NCBI RefSeq assembly: GCF_946415235.1
Contig: NZ_CAMKRR010000002.1
Location: 1-64,000, forward strand
Direction of reading: 5' to 3'
Length of the DNA: 64,000 nucleotides
Origin: an uncultured Ruminococcus sp.
GTDB taxonomy: Bacteria > Bacillota > Clostridia > Oscillospirales > Ruminococcaceae
Part shown: in pieces, positions 38,091 to 48,117 of the stretch
How the letters are laid out: every line of letters starts with the position of its first letter
How positions within the stretch are numbered: position 1 is the stretch's first letter
The notes under the pieces: generated by a model
The model's input: only the letters and a program-made list of their open reading frames with translations
Told to the model about the DNA's origin: nothing
Database searches by the model: none
Translations under genes and position numbers: made by a program

Positions 38091-39389
38091 TTATGAGCAC
38101 AGCTCCGCCATTGCCTCTGCCATTATCTCCGCGTTTTTCAGCAGATTTTCCGCAGTAATGAACTCGTCGGGGCAGTGCATTCGCCCGTCCTCATTCGGGA
38201 ACTCCGCTCCGAAAGCAACTCCGCCCTCTATCTCATGTACGTATGTACCGCCCCCAATGGCTATACAATGGCCTTTTTCGCCCGTTACCTTCTCATAGAC
38301 CTTCAGCAGCGTCTGCACGAAATCGCTGTTTTCGTCGGTACAGTGAGGCTCAACTCCCTCGCAGGAGTCTATGTCGAAGCCCGCTTCACGAAGCCTTCCG
38401 CAGATGATATCGCTTATCTCCGCTTTAGTGCGGTCCAGTGGAAAGCGTATGTCGATACCGCCGTGAAGCCTGCCGTTTTCCGTATTCAGGAGCGACAGCA
38501 CGCAGGTCATATCTCCCGATATCTCGTCACGGAAGCCAAGTCCGCAGCTCCTGCCGTTAAATTCTCCGTGGGGAAAAAGCTTTCTCAGCTCGTCTATTTG
38601 CCTGCACGGGATAGCTCCCGATGCAAGGAACTTCGTTATGGCATTTTCGCCCTTTTCGGGAGTTGAAGCGTGTGCGGAAACGCCGTTTACCGTGCCGAAG
38701 CTCATTTTCGGGCCGTCTTTCCGAGCTTCAAGGTATGATATCCTGCACTCCTGCGGAACAGCATTTATTACCGTACCTGCTTCGATATTGACTCCCTCGG
38801 GAACGGGAGCGGAAAAATAAACTCTCAGCATACCCTTTTCCGCATTTATCACGGGATACTCGCCGTCGGGAGTGAAAACCATAGGCGGGAGCTCACGCTT
38901 TTTGCGGTAGTACGCAAGGTCTGCCGAGCCGTTCTCCTCATTTGTGCCGAATATAAGGCGTATGCCCTTTTTCAGCGGAATACCCAGCTCCTTTACGGCT
39001 CTCGCAGCAAAAAGCGCAGCGACAGCTGGTCCTTTATCGTCGATAGCGCCGCGGCCTACGAGCTTGTCTGTCCCGGGCTCGTAACGAAGCACAAAGGGGT
39101 CTGTAGTCCAGCCCTCACCCACGGGAACTACGTCCAGATGAGTGAGCACTGCAAGCTCGGGGGCAAGTTCGTTTATATCAGCCGAGCCTGCGTAATTATC
39201 AATATTTTCAACGCTGAAGCCGAACTCCTCACATTTTTTCAGCATTATTTCCAGTGCTCTTGCAGGCTCCTTTCCGAAGGGTGCTCCCTCCTCGGCATCG
39301 CCCTGCACACTTGGTACAGCCACGAGCTCCGCGAGAAAGTCTGTCATTTCCTGCTTATGAGCGTAAATATGATCTCTTATCTCTGACAT
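38091..39389 (-). CDS. M20-family dipeptidase (PepV/Sapep-like)
   Basis: LAVLTHLDVVPVGEGWTTDPF...GRGAIDDKGPAVAALFAARAVKE...FGTNEENGSADL. Confidence 0.9.
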   Translation of the reverse strand: MSEIRDHIYAHKQEMTDFLAELVAVPSVQGDAEEGAPFGKEPARALEIMLKKCEEFGFSVENIDNYAGSADINELAPELAVLTHLDVVPVGEGWTTDPFVLRYEPGTDKLVGRGAIDDKGPAVAALFAARAVKELGIPLKKGIRLIFGTNEENGSADLAYYRKKRELPPMVFTPDGEYPVINAEKGMLRVYFSAPVPEGVNIEAGTVINAVPQECRISYLEARKDGPKMSFGTVNGVSAHASTPEKGENAITKFLASGAIPCRQIDELRKLFPHGEFNGRSCGLGFRDEISGDMTCVLSLLNTENGRLHGGIDIRFPLDRTKAEISDIICGRLREAGFDIDSCEGVEPHCTDENSDFVQTLLKVYEKVTGEKGHCIAIGGGTYVHEIEGGVAFGAEFPNEDGRMHCPDEFITAENLLKNAEIMAEAMAELCS

Positions 39390-39423
39390 ATCATTCTCCT
39401 GTGTTGATTATTCAAAACAAAAA

Positions 39424-39445
39424 ACCGCAGTAGTGCTACTGCGGT
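39424..39445 (-). terminator. Terminator of ABC ATPase gene
   Basis: ACCGCAGTAG-TG-CTACTGCGGT; minus strand followed by TTTTTT. Confidence 0.7.
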
Positions 39446-39515
39446 AATTTGCGCGTACACAGCGCCTCACGGCGCCATGTACCAAGAAAGAAAGGATAAA
39501 TATGAAAAGAATTAA

Positions 39516-40634
39516 TCAGTTGACAATTGTCTTCTCAGTTTCCTTATCGAAGATGTGGATTCTGTTAGGATCGATAGCTACCTTGATATCGTCTCCTGAC
39601 TTAGCTGTAGATCTCGGGCTAACTCTTGCTGTGAGCGGGATACCCTCGCAGAGGAGGTAGAGGTAAGTCTCAGCACCCATCATTTCGGTAATTTCTACAT
39701 TTGCGTCGATAACGCCTGTAGAAGCATTTGAGAGGTACATTTCTTCATCGTGGATAGACTCGGGACGAACACCGAGAGTGATCTCCTTGCCTACATATGA
39801 GCTGAGGTCTTCATTTACCTTTGACTCGGGAACGATGATCTGATATTTTGTATTCTTACCAAATTCAACTATAAACTGACCATACTCTTCCTTGAGAGTA
39901 GCGTCGATGAAGTTCATCTGAGGTGAGCCGAGGAAGCCTGCAACGAACTTGTTTGCAGGGTTCTCGTAGAGGTTCTGAGGTGTATCTATCTGCTGAACGA
40001 AACCGTCCTTCATACATACGATTCTGTCACCCATTGTCATAGCCTCTGTCTGGTCATGAGTAACGTAGATAAATGTTGTACCGAGCTTCTTGTGGATCTT
40101 AGCGATCTCGGTTCTCATCTGAGCACGGAGCTTAGCATCGAGGTTTGAGAGAGGCTCGTCGAGAAGGAATACCTTAGGTGAACGAACGATAGCACGGCCG
40201 AGGGCAACTCTCTGTCTCTGACCGCCTGACATTGCCTTAGGCTTTCTGTCAAGAAGGTGTGTAAGGTCGAGGATCTTTGCAGCCTCGTTTACCTTTCTCT
40301 CTATTTCATCCTTTGGTACCTTACGGAGCTTAAGTCCGAAAGCCATGTTATCAAAAACTGTCATGTGAGGGTAAAGAGCATAGTTCTGGAAAACCATTGC
40401 GATATCTCTGTCCTTTGGAGCGATATCGTTTACGAGCTTATCGCCTATATAAAGCTCACCTTCCGAGATCTCTTCGAGTCCGGCGATCATACGGAGAGTT
40501 GTTGACTTACCGCAGCCGGAAGGTCCAACGAGAACGATGAACTCCTTATCTCTTATTTCCAAATTAACATCCGAAACGGCTACTACTCCGCCGGGATATT
40601 TCTTATAGATGTTCTTAAGTACTAAGCCTGCCAT
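39516..40634 (-). CDS. CUT1-type sugar ABC transporter ATPase (UgpC/MsmK/MsmX-like)
   Basis: LVGPSGCGKSTTLRMIAGLEEISEGELYIG, MSGGQRQRVALGRAIVR, LGVRPE C-terminal domain. Confidence 0.93.
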   Translation of the reverse strand: MAGLVLKNIYKKYPGGVVAVSDVNLEIRDKEFIVLVGPSGCGKSTTLRMIAGLEEISEGELYIGDKLVNDIAPKDRDIAMVFQNYALYPHMTVFDNMAFGLKLRKVPKDEIERKVNEAAKILDLTHLLDRKPKAMSGGQRQRVALGRAIVRSPKVFLLDEPLSNLDAKLRAQMRTEIAKIHKKLGTTFIYVTHDQTEAMTMGDRIVCMKDGFVQQIDTPQNLYENPANKFVAGFLGSPQMNFIDATLKEEYGQFIVEFGKNTKYQIIVPESKVNEDLSSYVGKEITLGVRPESIHDEEMYLSNASTGVIDANVEITEMMGAETYLYLLCEGIPLTARVSPRSTAKSGDDIKVAIDPNRIHIFDKETEKTIVN

Positions 40635-40749
40635 GTTTAATCCATTCCTCCAGTAAATAATTTAATGCCGATATATTTTTTTCCATTATCAGCTATGATA
40701 ATATCATAACACATTATTTACATTTTTGCAAGTTGCTAAACCGCCAAAT

Positions 40750-41535
40750 TTACCTGATATACTTTATTAGATTTGCCGAATAAAAAGCCGAATATTTGGC
40801 AAAAAAAAGGTCAAAATCCTGTTCTTTGAACAAGTTTTCAACATCGTTTGGCAATATTTCCATACTCTCTCCGATTGCCAGTTTTTCGGGCAAAACAAGA
40901 TTTCCCAGTGAAACCCGCATCAGCAGTTCCACATGATTGCCTACAGCTGCGAACATTCTTTTAACTTGATGATATTTTCCTTCATAAAGTTCGACAAATG
41001 CCAATTTATTGCTGATTTCAGACTGTCTGACCCGTGCGGGGAGACAAGTTTCACCATCTGCCAAGGTAATGCCCTCCGAGAATTTGTTAATATAATTGTT
41101 TTCAAACTCCCTGAAAAGTTGCACAATATAAATCTTGCTAATGTGATGCTTTGGTGAAAGCATTCTGTGAGCGAGCTCTCCGTCGTCTGTAAGCAGCAAT
41201 TCTCCCATGCTGTCCTTGTCGAGCCTTCCTGCGGGGAACATACCTTTTTTTCTCAGCTCGGGAGGTATAAGCTTCAATACTGTTTCTCCGTCCTTGTCGT
41301 CGGTGGAGCATACATAGCCCTGAGGCTTGTTGAGCAGCACATAGCTGAAGCGCTGCTGCCTTATCTCCTGACCGCATACCGTTACCGATGCAGCGCCGCT
41401 GTCTATTTTTGTATCCGAACGCTTTACCGCGGTCCCGTCCACGAGTATCCTGCCCTTTGCGGCAAGCTCCTTTATCTGACTGCGTGTATACTCCGTCCGC
41501 TCTGATATGAATTTATCGAGCCTTATCTGTGCCAT
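40750..41535 (-). CDS. RsuA-family rRNA pseudouridine synthase
   Basis: S4 domain RLDKFISERTEYTRSQIKELAAKGRILVDG; GRLDKDSMGELLLTDDGELAHRMLSP. Confidence 0.9.
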   Translation of the reverse strand: MAQIRLDKFISERTEYTRSQIKELAAKGRILVDGTAVKRSDTKIDSGAASVTVCGQEIRQQRFSYVLLNKPQGYVCSTDDKDGETVLKLIPPELRKKGMFPAGRLDKDSMGELLLTDDGELAHRMLSPKHHISKIYIVQLFREFENNYINKFSEGITLADGETCLPARVRQSEISNKLAFVELYEGKYHQVKRMFAAVGNHVELLMRVSLGNLVLPEKLAIGESMEILPNDVENLFKEQDFDLFFAKYSAFYSANLIKYIR

Positions 41536-41617
41536 TGCTTCTCCTTTCGGTATATTTCATATCATGTACTGAATAAGCTCTAATGATCCCGAATAAACCG
41601 AAAAGGAGCAATAAAGC

Positions 41618-42022
41618 ATGAATAAACTCTTATCTGCGGTCATAGCCGCTGCCGCCCTTATACTGACCTCCTGCGGCATAAAAGAATCGCCGACACCTGT
41701 TACAGCTGTCAGCGATGTTACTCAACGTATAAGCTACTTCGCCTCTCACGGCTGGGAAGCGGAAGAAATATCCGAAAGGGACATAACTGTTCCCGCAGAA
41801 TTCTCGGATACCTACTTGGAATACGTCCGTATGCAGGATAAGCAGGGACTTCCGCTGAGGAAATATGCGGGCAGAGCCGCAAAGCTTTTCGTATACGAGA
41901 TAAAGAACTACAGTCCCGACAACATGAAAATGCTTGCGGAGCTTATCGTATGCGACGATACCGCAGCCGCCTCAATGATATACAGCGAGGACGGCGTAAG
42001 CCTGAGAATGCCTGTGAACTGA
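41618..42022 (+). CDS. Lipoprotein, DUF4830-like
   Basis: LILTSCGIKES lipobox; YFASHGWEAEEISERDITVPAEFSDTYLEYVRMQDKQGLPLRKYAG. Confidence 0.65.
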   Translation: MNKLLSAVIAAAALILTSCGIKESPTPVTAVSDVTQRISYFASHGWEAEEISERDITVPAEFSDTYLEYVRMQDKQGLPLRKYAGRAAKLFVYEIKNYSPDNMKMLAELIVCDDTAAASMIYSEDGVSLRMPVN

Positions 42023-42023
42023 A

Positions 42024-42395
42024 TCAGAATACGTTTATAAGGTTGCCGATAAATGGAATCCTGTATGCCTTGTCTTTGATAACGCCGATTATAAATACTA
42101 TCAGAATAGCCAATAAAGCAAGTGAAAGCACCAGATTGCAAATAGTTCCGAGAACGGGTATATAGCCAAGTATCTTCATCACTATACAAACAGCGACACA
42201 TACTATCAGCCATGTCAGCGACTGGTTTGCATGGAACTTGCAGTAGGTCGAGTTCTTATCACTGAGAGTCGGAAGAAAGAAGAAAATAGGGAGAAGATAT
42301 GCAATTACTGCAAGAGGCTGGTTCTTTTTGATCTCTTCGGAAACAAAAGTCTTCTCAGTGCTCAGGTCGTTAAAGTTTTCAAGGAAATCCATCAT
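42024..42395 (-). CDS. DUF4870/Tic20-like membrane protein
   Basis: VIAYLLPIFFFLPTLSDKNSTYCKFHANQSL. Confidence 0.7.
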   Translation of the reverse strand: MMDFLENFNDLSTEKTFVSEEIKKNQPLAVIAYLLPIFFFLPTLSDKNSTYCKFHANQSLTWLIVCVAVCIVMKILGYIPVLGTICNLVLSLALLAILIVFIIGVIKDKAYRIPFIGNLINVF

Positions 42396-42399
42396 AGTT

Positions 42400-42891
42400 T
42401 TATACCTCCGATTTATTTATAACGGAAAAATCTTCCGTTTCTGAGTCTTTTCTGTCAAATTCACTTATTGCGGCAACAAAGCTGTCGATATCTGTAAAGT
42501 CCTTATATACCGATGCAAACCTGATATAGGATATGGGGTCGATCTTTCTCAGTCTGTCGAGCACAAGCTCTCCTATCTCGGTGGATCTTGCAACGGTCCT
42601 CAGTGCGTTTGCGTAGTAATTCTCGACATAATTTGCGATCTCAGTGACCTTCTCAGCCGAGACAGGTCTCTTTTTTATAGCCGAAACTATGCCGTTTATG
42701 AGCTTTGCCTTGTCGAAGAGCTGAACGCTTCCGTCCCTCTTTTCGACCATGAGCAGCGGGACTTCAACAGCCTCGTATGTAGTGAATCTTTCTCCGCATC
42801 TCACACATTCACGCCGTCTTTTTGTCTTGTCATCAACAGGGCGTGAATCTATTACCTTAAGTTCTTCAAATCCGCAGTATGGACATTTCAT
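42400..42891 (-). CDS. nrdR: Transcriptional repressor NrdR
   Basis: MKCPYCGFEELKVIDSRPVDDKTKRRRECVRCGERFTTYE. Confidence 0.97.
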   Translation of the reverse strand: MKCPYCGFEELKVIDSRPVDDKTKRRRECVRCGERFTTYEAVEVPLLMVEKRDGSVQLFDKAKLINGIVSAIKKRPVSAEKVTEIANYVENYYANALRTVARSTEIGELVLDRLRKIDPISYIRFASVYKDFTDIDSFVAAISEFDRKDSETEDFSVINKSEV

Positions 42892-43691
42892 TATTTAAGC
42901 TCCCTGCCATAAGGCTCAGTCATGCGTGTAAGTTTATTATAGCTTGAAATAAGGTCGCTTATACCCTTGAAGCCGCTCCTGTAAAGCTCGAGAATAACGC
43001 TGCAATCGGGATTATAGCCTGCAAGCTTCTCAAAAAACTGCTTGAAATTGAACCTGCCCCTGCCGATAAGGAGACAGTCGCCCATTTCTCCCGAATCGCT
43101 GATATGCACATGGGATATCTTATCCCCGACGATATCGAGAAAGCTCACGGGATTTTCATTTGAACGCAGTGCCTGCTTTGTATCGAGTACGAAAGCAAAC
43201 TCATTGCCAAGCATATTTTTTATTTCCTTTATAAAAGCGGAAGAACCGCTCCTGCAGCGGGAGACATTCTCTATCGCCACAGTGACGCCGAACTCCCTGC
43301 CGAGCCTGTAAAGCCGCGAATAGCGCTCGCAGTAGAGCTCCGCAGTACAGGTCGATGAGGGCTTGCCGCCGTGAAAGACGAATATCTCAGCTCCCACAGT
43401 ATTCATGAAGCGAAAGTAAAGCTTGTAATATTCAAGCATATCGCTGATCCTGCGCTCATACTCCGAAAAGAACATCTGCGGCTCTATTTCGCAGGTAAAA
43501 GGATGCACCGACGGACACCTGACCTCAAATCTTTTCAGCAGATTTGCCATGCCGTGGGCAAAGCTTTTTTTCAGCTCTGAGTGAGTATTGATAAAAAGCT
43601 CCACGCAGGAAACGCCGTTGAGCGCAAGTTCATAAAGGGATTCTTCTATCGGCTTAGGGTACAGGCAAGCTGTAGAAACACCTGCTATCAA
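42891..43691 (-). CDS. Sugar phosphate isomerase/epimerase (TIM barrel)
   Basis: IEESLYELALNGVSCVELFINTHSEL...HVHISDSGEMGDCLLIGRGRFNFKQFFE. Confidence 0.85.
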   Translation of the reverse strand: MIAGVSTACLYPKPIEESLYELALNGVSCVELFINTHSELKKSFAHGMANLLKRFEVRCPSVHPFTCEIEPQMFFSEYERRISDMLEYYKLYFRFMNTVGAEIFVFHGGKPSSTCTAELYCERYSRLYRLGREFGVTVAIENVSRCRSGSSAFIKEIKNMLGNEFAFVLDTKQALRSNENPVSFLDIVGDKISHVHISDSGEMGDCLLIGRGRFNFKQFFEKLAGYNPDCSVILELYRSGFKGISDLISSYNKLTRMTEPYGRELK

Positions 43692-43805
43692 AAATACCCC
43701 TCCTCGCGCTTGATCAATATATTTTTATTATAAACATATTTTCCCCGAATGTCAATAATAAAATCATAATTTTGCAGAGCAAAATTATGATTTCAGCCTT
43801 TAACT

Positions 43806-43828
43806 GTAGGGGCGGATATTATCCGCCC
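43806..43828 (+). repeat. REP-like element
   Basis: GTAG-GGGCGGATA-T-TATCCGCCC. Confidence 0.7.
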
Positions 43829-43865
43829 GTATATGACTTGCATAATAAATAACATGAACTCATGT

Positions 43866-43891
43866 GTAGGGGAGGGCGCCCTCGCCCTCCC
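43866..43891 (+). repeat. REP-like element
   Basis: GTAG-GGGAGGGCG-CCCT-CGCCCTCCC. Confidence 0.8.
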
Positions 43892-43915
43892 GCGGGGGAA
43901 TATAATTATTTCGGC

Positions 43916-43941
43916 GGGAGCCCGAGGGCGGGCTCCCCTAC
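43916..43941 (-). repeat. REP-like element, inverted relative to the previous one
   Basis: Reverse complement GTAG-GGGAGCCCG-CCCT-CGGGCTCCC. Confidence 0.8.
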
Positions 43942-44024
43942 TGAGATCAAAATTCAGCTTTGCTGAATTTTGATCTGTGTCACCCCGAAGAGGCAATGAA
44001 TATAATGACCTCGGAGGTGTTATT

Positions 44025-44639
44025 TTGCTGAAGGAATTCTTTATCGCTTTCATCGTGAGCATCGACATTTATCTTGCATCGGCTTCCTGCTGCAACAGCG
44101 GCATAAGGATACCTGTCAGGTCGGCTTTCATTATCGACAGCTTTTCTGCCGCCGTAATGTTTTTTTCAGTCTCTCTTTCCGACTTTATCTCAGGTATCAT
44201 ATCTTCACATACCTGCCATATCATCGGCACTGTTGTACTTATAACCTTAGGCTCACTCAATATCACAAAGAGCATACTCCGCAATATCATGCGGCGTATT
44301 TCCGAAAACGGCGGTATCTCACTGAAAATGGGAGAGCTTTCCATGTTTGTAAGGCTCTGTCTCGACGATGCCGCTGCCGATATGGACAGCTCAAAGGTGC
44401 TTTCCGCAGGAGAGGCTTTTTTCCTTGCACTTGCAGGCTCACTTGACGCAGCCGCTTCGGGTCTGAGCTGCGGGGGGACGGATATTTCCGCAGTATACGC
44501 TGCCCTTTCTGCCTTTGTCTGCGGAGCTGCCGCGCTGCTGCTCGGTTCGCTGACAGGCAGAAAAATATCCTCCCTGAACCATGATCTCTCATGGACGGGA
44601 GGATCGTTCCTTATTTTGTATGCCGTGATAACGGCGTAA
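44025..44639 (+). CDS. YtaF/MntP-like membrane protein; TTG start
   Basis: SD GGAGGTG; LLKEFFIAFIVSIDIYLASASCCNSGIRIPVRSAFIID...FFLALAGSLDAAASGLS. Confidence 0.7.
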   Translation: MLKEFFIAFIVSIDIYLASASCCNSGIRIPVRSAFIIDSFSAAVMFFSVSLSDFISGIISSHTCHIIGTVVLITLGSLNITKSILRNIMRRISENGGISLKMGELSMFVRLCLDDAAADMDSSKVLSAGEAFFLALAGSLDAAASGLSCGGTDISAVYAALSAFVCGAAALLLGSLTGRKISSLNHDLSWTGGSFLILYAVITA

Positions 44640-44641
44640 GG

Positions 44642-45442
44642 TCATATTTCGTATATGACTACCTCAGGCGGATCGAACAATCTCAGCTTTCCGAGACCTG
44701 CCGATACCAGCAGCTTTTTTCCGCCGAAGTCATATACGCCCTTTGCGTACTTCGGGAAGAATTTTCTCTCGGGAGAAAGCAGGGCTTTGCCGAATAATCT
44801 TACTGAACCGCCGTGGATATGGCCGCTGAAGGTGTATTTTGCTCCCCATTTTGCATATTCTTCTCCGAAAAAGGGATTATGCGCTATGAGAAGTACCTCT
44901 CCCTCGGGACATTTCCCGAGAAGCTTTTCGAGGTCCTTTTCCTCTATAACGTCAAGATGACGATAGCCGCCGTTTTTCTTGTATACTCCGTAATTTTCGA
45001 GGAGTCCGTATATTTTCAGCACTCGTCCCCTTACATCAAGCTCGGCACAGCCGTTTTTCAGAAGTACCTGCTGATTTCTCGAAAGCATTTTTTTGAACGC
45101 TCTCTTGTTTTCTTTGTAGATGCTCTGCTCATGATTGCCGTATATCATATACACGGGAGTTATCTCGTGAAGCCCTTTCAGAAGAGAGTCTGCTGCCGAA
45201 AAATCCGTATCATAACGGGTTATTATATCTCCGCTTACTATGATAAGGTCGGGAGCTTCGGCTCTTATCTTATTTATGAGCCTGATATTGTCCCTGCCGA
45301 AGCTTCTGTGATGAAGGTCGGAAACATGGGCGACCTTAACGCCGTCCCCAAGCTTTTCATGCCTTACAGTGAGCATAAATACATTTTCATATACTGCATA
45401 CAATGCAAAAATCACAATAACAGCTGTTACGAAATATATCAT
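44642..45442 (-). CDS. Calcineurin-like metallophosphoesterase
   Basis: VAHVSDLHHRSFG, ISGDIITRY-type VSGDII, IYGNHEQSIY, AHNP, FSGHIHGG. Confidence 0.92.
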   Translation of the reverse strand: MIYFVTAVIVIFALYAVYENVFMLTVRHEKLGDGVKVAHVSDLHHRSFGRDNIRLINKIRAEAPDLIIVSGDIITRYDTDFSAADSLLKGLHEITPVYMIYGNHEQSIYKENKRAFKKMLSRNQQVLLKNGCAELDVRGRVLKIYGLLENYGVYKKNGGYRHLDVIEEKDLEKLLGKCPEGEVLLIAHNPFFGEEYAKWGAKYTFSGHIHGGSVRLFGKALLSPERKFFPKYAKGVYDFGGKKLLVSAGLGKLRLFDPPEVVIYEI

Positions 45443-45448
45443 AGGGCA

Positions 45449-48079
45449 TTATTCTTCGCCGTCGTCCTCGTCGGGCTCAGCCTCGATAACGACCTCGTTC
45501 TGCTCTTCAAGGGCAGCCTCTTCCTCCGCAGCCTTTATCTGCTCATCTGTGAGCTGCTCCACCTTTTCGGTCTCGGCGTTGTCGTCGTGCTCCGCACGGG
45601 TGAATGCAACTACATTTGCGCCCTCGTTAACTCTCATGACGCGGACGCCCTTTGCAATACGTCCCATGATGCGGATATCGCTCGCAAGTATCCTTATGAT
45701 GATACCGTCACTGGATACGAGGATTATATCATCCTCCTCGTCAACTATCTTTATGCCGCATACGTGTCCGCGTACATCGTCCACCTTGTAGTTTGTGAGA
45801 CCGTAGCCGCCGCGGTTCTGTATACGATAGCTGTCGAGGTCTGTCTTTTTGCCGTAGCCGTTTTCGGTAACAGTCAGTAGAGAAGCTCCCTCGCGGACTC
45901 TTGCCATGCTTACTACACAGTCTCCCTCACGGAGCTTTATAGCTCTTACACCGTGAGCCGAACGTGAAAGGGCTCTTATCTTGCTTTCTTCAAGGCGTAT
46001 AGCCATACCGTTCCTTGTGGCAACAAAAAGCTGAGCGCTGCCGTCAGTCATGCGGACTCCTTCTATCTCGTCGCCCTCGTCAAGTCCTATAGCGATAAGA
46101 CCGTTCTTGCGGACGTTCTTGTAAAGAGAAAGATTTGTCCTCTTTATCTTGCCGTTCTTTGTGACCATGGTGATGAACTTGTCATCGCCGAAATCGGTGG
46201 TCTTTATCATTGCCGCTATCTTCTCATTCTCGGTAAGAGGCAGCAGATTTATGAGGTTGAAGCCTCTCGAAGCCTTTGAGCCGTCGGGGACTTCATAGCA
46301 TTTCAGCTTGTACATTATACCCTTGTTGGATATGAACAGGATATTGTCATGAGAGCCGCAGATGAACATTTCCTCAACGAAGTCCTCTTCACGCTGCTTC
46401 ATGCCTGTTATTCCGCGTCCGCCGCGGTGCTGTGTCTTGTACTCCGTAAGCGGCATACGCTTGATATAGCCGTTGTTTGTGAGAGTTACAACACAGTCCT
46501 CCTCAGGGATAAGGTCCTCGATATCCACCTCGCCGCTGACATTTTCGATATCTGTGCGGCGCTTGTCGCTGAACTTCTTGCGGATAGCGTTGAGGTCCTC
46601 GAGTATTATAGCGTAAACTCTGTTTACGTCCGCGAGTATATCCTCATAGTCGGATATCTTTGTGAGAAGTCCGTAGAGCTCATCGGTTATCTTCTGTCTT
46701 TCAAGACCTGTCAGCTGTCCGAGACGCATCTGAACGATAGCCTCAGCCTGTTCCTGTGAAAGACCTGTCTGAGCCTCGATGTGGAGTCCTGTGAGGTCGT
46801 ACTGAGCGCGGTCGAGAAGAGCTGACATATCAACGTCCTTGAAGCGCTCTATCATGCGCTCCTTTGCTTCCTGTACCGTAGAGCTGGAACGGATTATGTT
46901 TATTACCTCGTCGATATGATCTGCCGCAAGCACGAAGCCCTGTAAGATATGTGCTCTTTCAAGTGCCTTGCGGAGATCAAAGCGTGTCCTTCTCTGGATA
47001 ACGTCTACCTGGAAATCAAGGTAGTGCTGGAGCATCTGCTTGAGAGTGAGTATCTTCGGCTCGTTGTTTACGAGAGCAAGCATGATGATGCCCACTGTGT
47101 CCTGAAGCTGTGTAAGAGCAAAAAGCTTGTTGAGGACGATATTTGGAACAGCATCCTTTTTCAGCTCGATAACTACTCTCATACCTTCCTTGTCGGACTC
47201 GTCGCGGAGGTCGTAAAGTCCCTCTATGCGCTTGTCTCTTGCAAGCTGGTTTATGCTCTTGAGAAGTCTCTCCTTGCGAAGCATATATGGTATCTCGTCG
47301 ATGATAATGCAGTTCCTGCCCTTTATCTCCTCGAAGTGAGTGCGGCTGCGAAGGGTAATCTTGCCCTTGCCCGTTGCATAGGCTGCGCGGATACCCGCTC
47401 TGCCCATGATTATGCCGCCTGTAGGGAAATCAGGTCCCTGTATGTGCTCCATGAGCTGTTCGAGAGTGCAGTCGGGGTCGTCTATAAGAAGCTGCAATGC
47501 GTCTATGACTTCACCGAGGTTATGGGGCGGTATATTTGTCGCCATACCTACTGCGATACCCACAGAACCGTTTACGAGCAGGTTCGGGAAACGTGAGGGA
47601 AGTACGGAAGGCTCTTTGAGACGGTCGTCGTAGTTTGATACGAAGTCAACTGTCTCCTTGTTGATATCCGTGAGCATATCAAGGGTGAGCTTTGCCATTT
47701 TTGCTTCGGTATAACGGTAAGCAGCAGGGCCGTCGCCGTCGATTGAGCCGAAGTTTCCGTGACCGTCAACAAGAGGATATCTCATAGAGAAATCCTGTGC
47801 AAGTCTTACCAGTGCGTCATATACCGAAGTATCGCCGTGTGGATGATAACGTCCCAGTACAGCACCTACTGTATCAGCGCATTTACGGTAAGGCTTCTCG
47901 GGAGTAAGTCCGTTTTCATGGAGCGTATACAGTATTCTTCTGTGTACGGGCTTCAGACCGTCTCTTACATCGGGAAGCGCTCTGGAAACAATTACCGACA
48001 TGGCATAATTCAGCATGGAATTTTCCATTTCATTGACAAGTTCGGTATTTATTACCTTTGAGTTGTCTGTGTAAAGCAT
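45449..48079 (-). CDS. gyrA: DNA gyrase subunit A
   Basis: MLNYAMSVIVSRALPDVRDGLKPVHRRILYTL; YHPHGDTSVYDALVRLAQDFSMRYPLVDGHGNFGSIDGDGPAAYRYTEAKM. Confidence 0.98.
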   Translation of the reverse strand: MLYTDNSKVINTELVNEMENSMLNYAMSVIVSRALPDVRDGLKPVHRRILYTLHENGLTPEKPYRKCADTVGAVLGRYHPHGDTSVYDALVRLAQDFSMRYPLVDGHGNFGSIDGDGPAAYRYTEAKMAKLTLDMLTDINKETVDFVSNYDDRLKEPSVLPSRFPNLLVNGSVGIAVGMATNIPPHNLGEVIDALQLLIDDPDCTLEQLMEHIQGPDFPTGGIIMGRAGIRAAYATGKGKITLRSRTHFEEIKGRNCIIIDEIPYMLRKERLLKSINQLARDKRIEGLYDLRDESDKEGMRVVIELKKDAVPNIVLNKLFALTQLQDTVGIIMLALVNNEPKILTLKQMLQHYLDFQVDVIQRRTRFDLRKALERAHILQGFVLAADHIDEVINIIRSSSTVQEAKERMIERFKDVDMSALLDRAQYDLTGLHIEAQTGLSQEQAEAIVQMRLGQLTGLERQKITDELYGLLTKISDYEDILADVNRVYAIILEDLNAIRKKFSDKRRTDIENVSGEVDIEDLIPEEDCVVTLTNNGYIKRMPLTEYKTQHRGGRGITGMKQREEDFVEEMFICGSHDNILFISNKGIMYKLKCYEVPDGSKASRGFNLINLLPLTENEKIAAMIKTTDFGDDKFITMVTKNGKIKRTNLSLYKNVRKNGLIAIGLDEGDEIEGVRMTDGSAQLFVATRNGMAIRLEESKIRALSRSAHGVRAIKLREGDCVVSMARVREGASLLTVTENGYGKKTDLDSYRIQNRGGYGLTNYKVDDVRGHVCGIKIVDEEDDIILVSSDGIIIRILASDIRIMGRIAKGVRVMRVNEGANVVAFTRAEHDDNAETEKVEQLTDEQIKAAEEEAALEEQNEVVIEAEPDEDDGEE

Positions 48080-48117
48080 TTTTTCCTCCTGAGAGAATTT
48101 ATTTTAATTCGCAGTTT

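Noticed and set aside
44813-45880. 355-aa plus-strand ORF over the metallophosphoesterase/gyrA junction
   Set aside because: Antisense to two well-supported genes.
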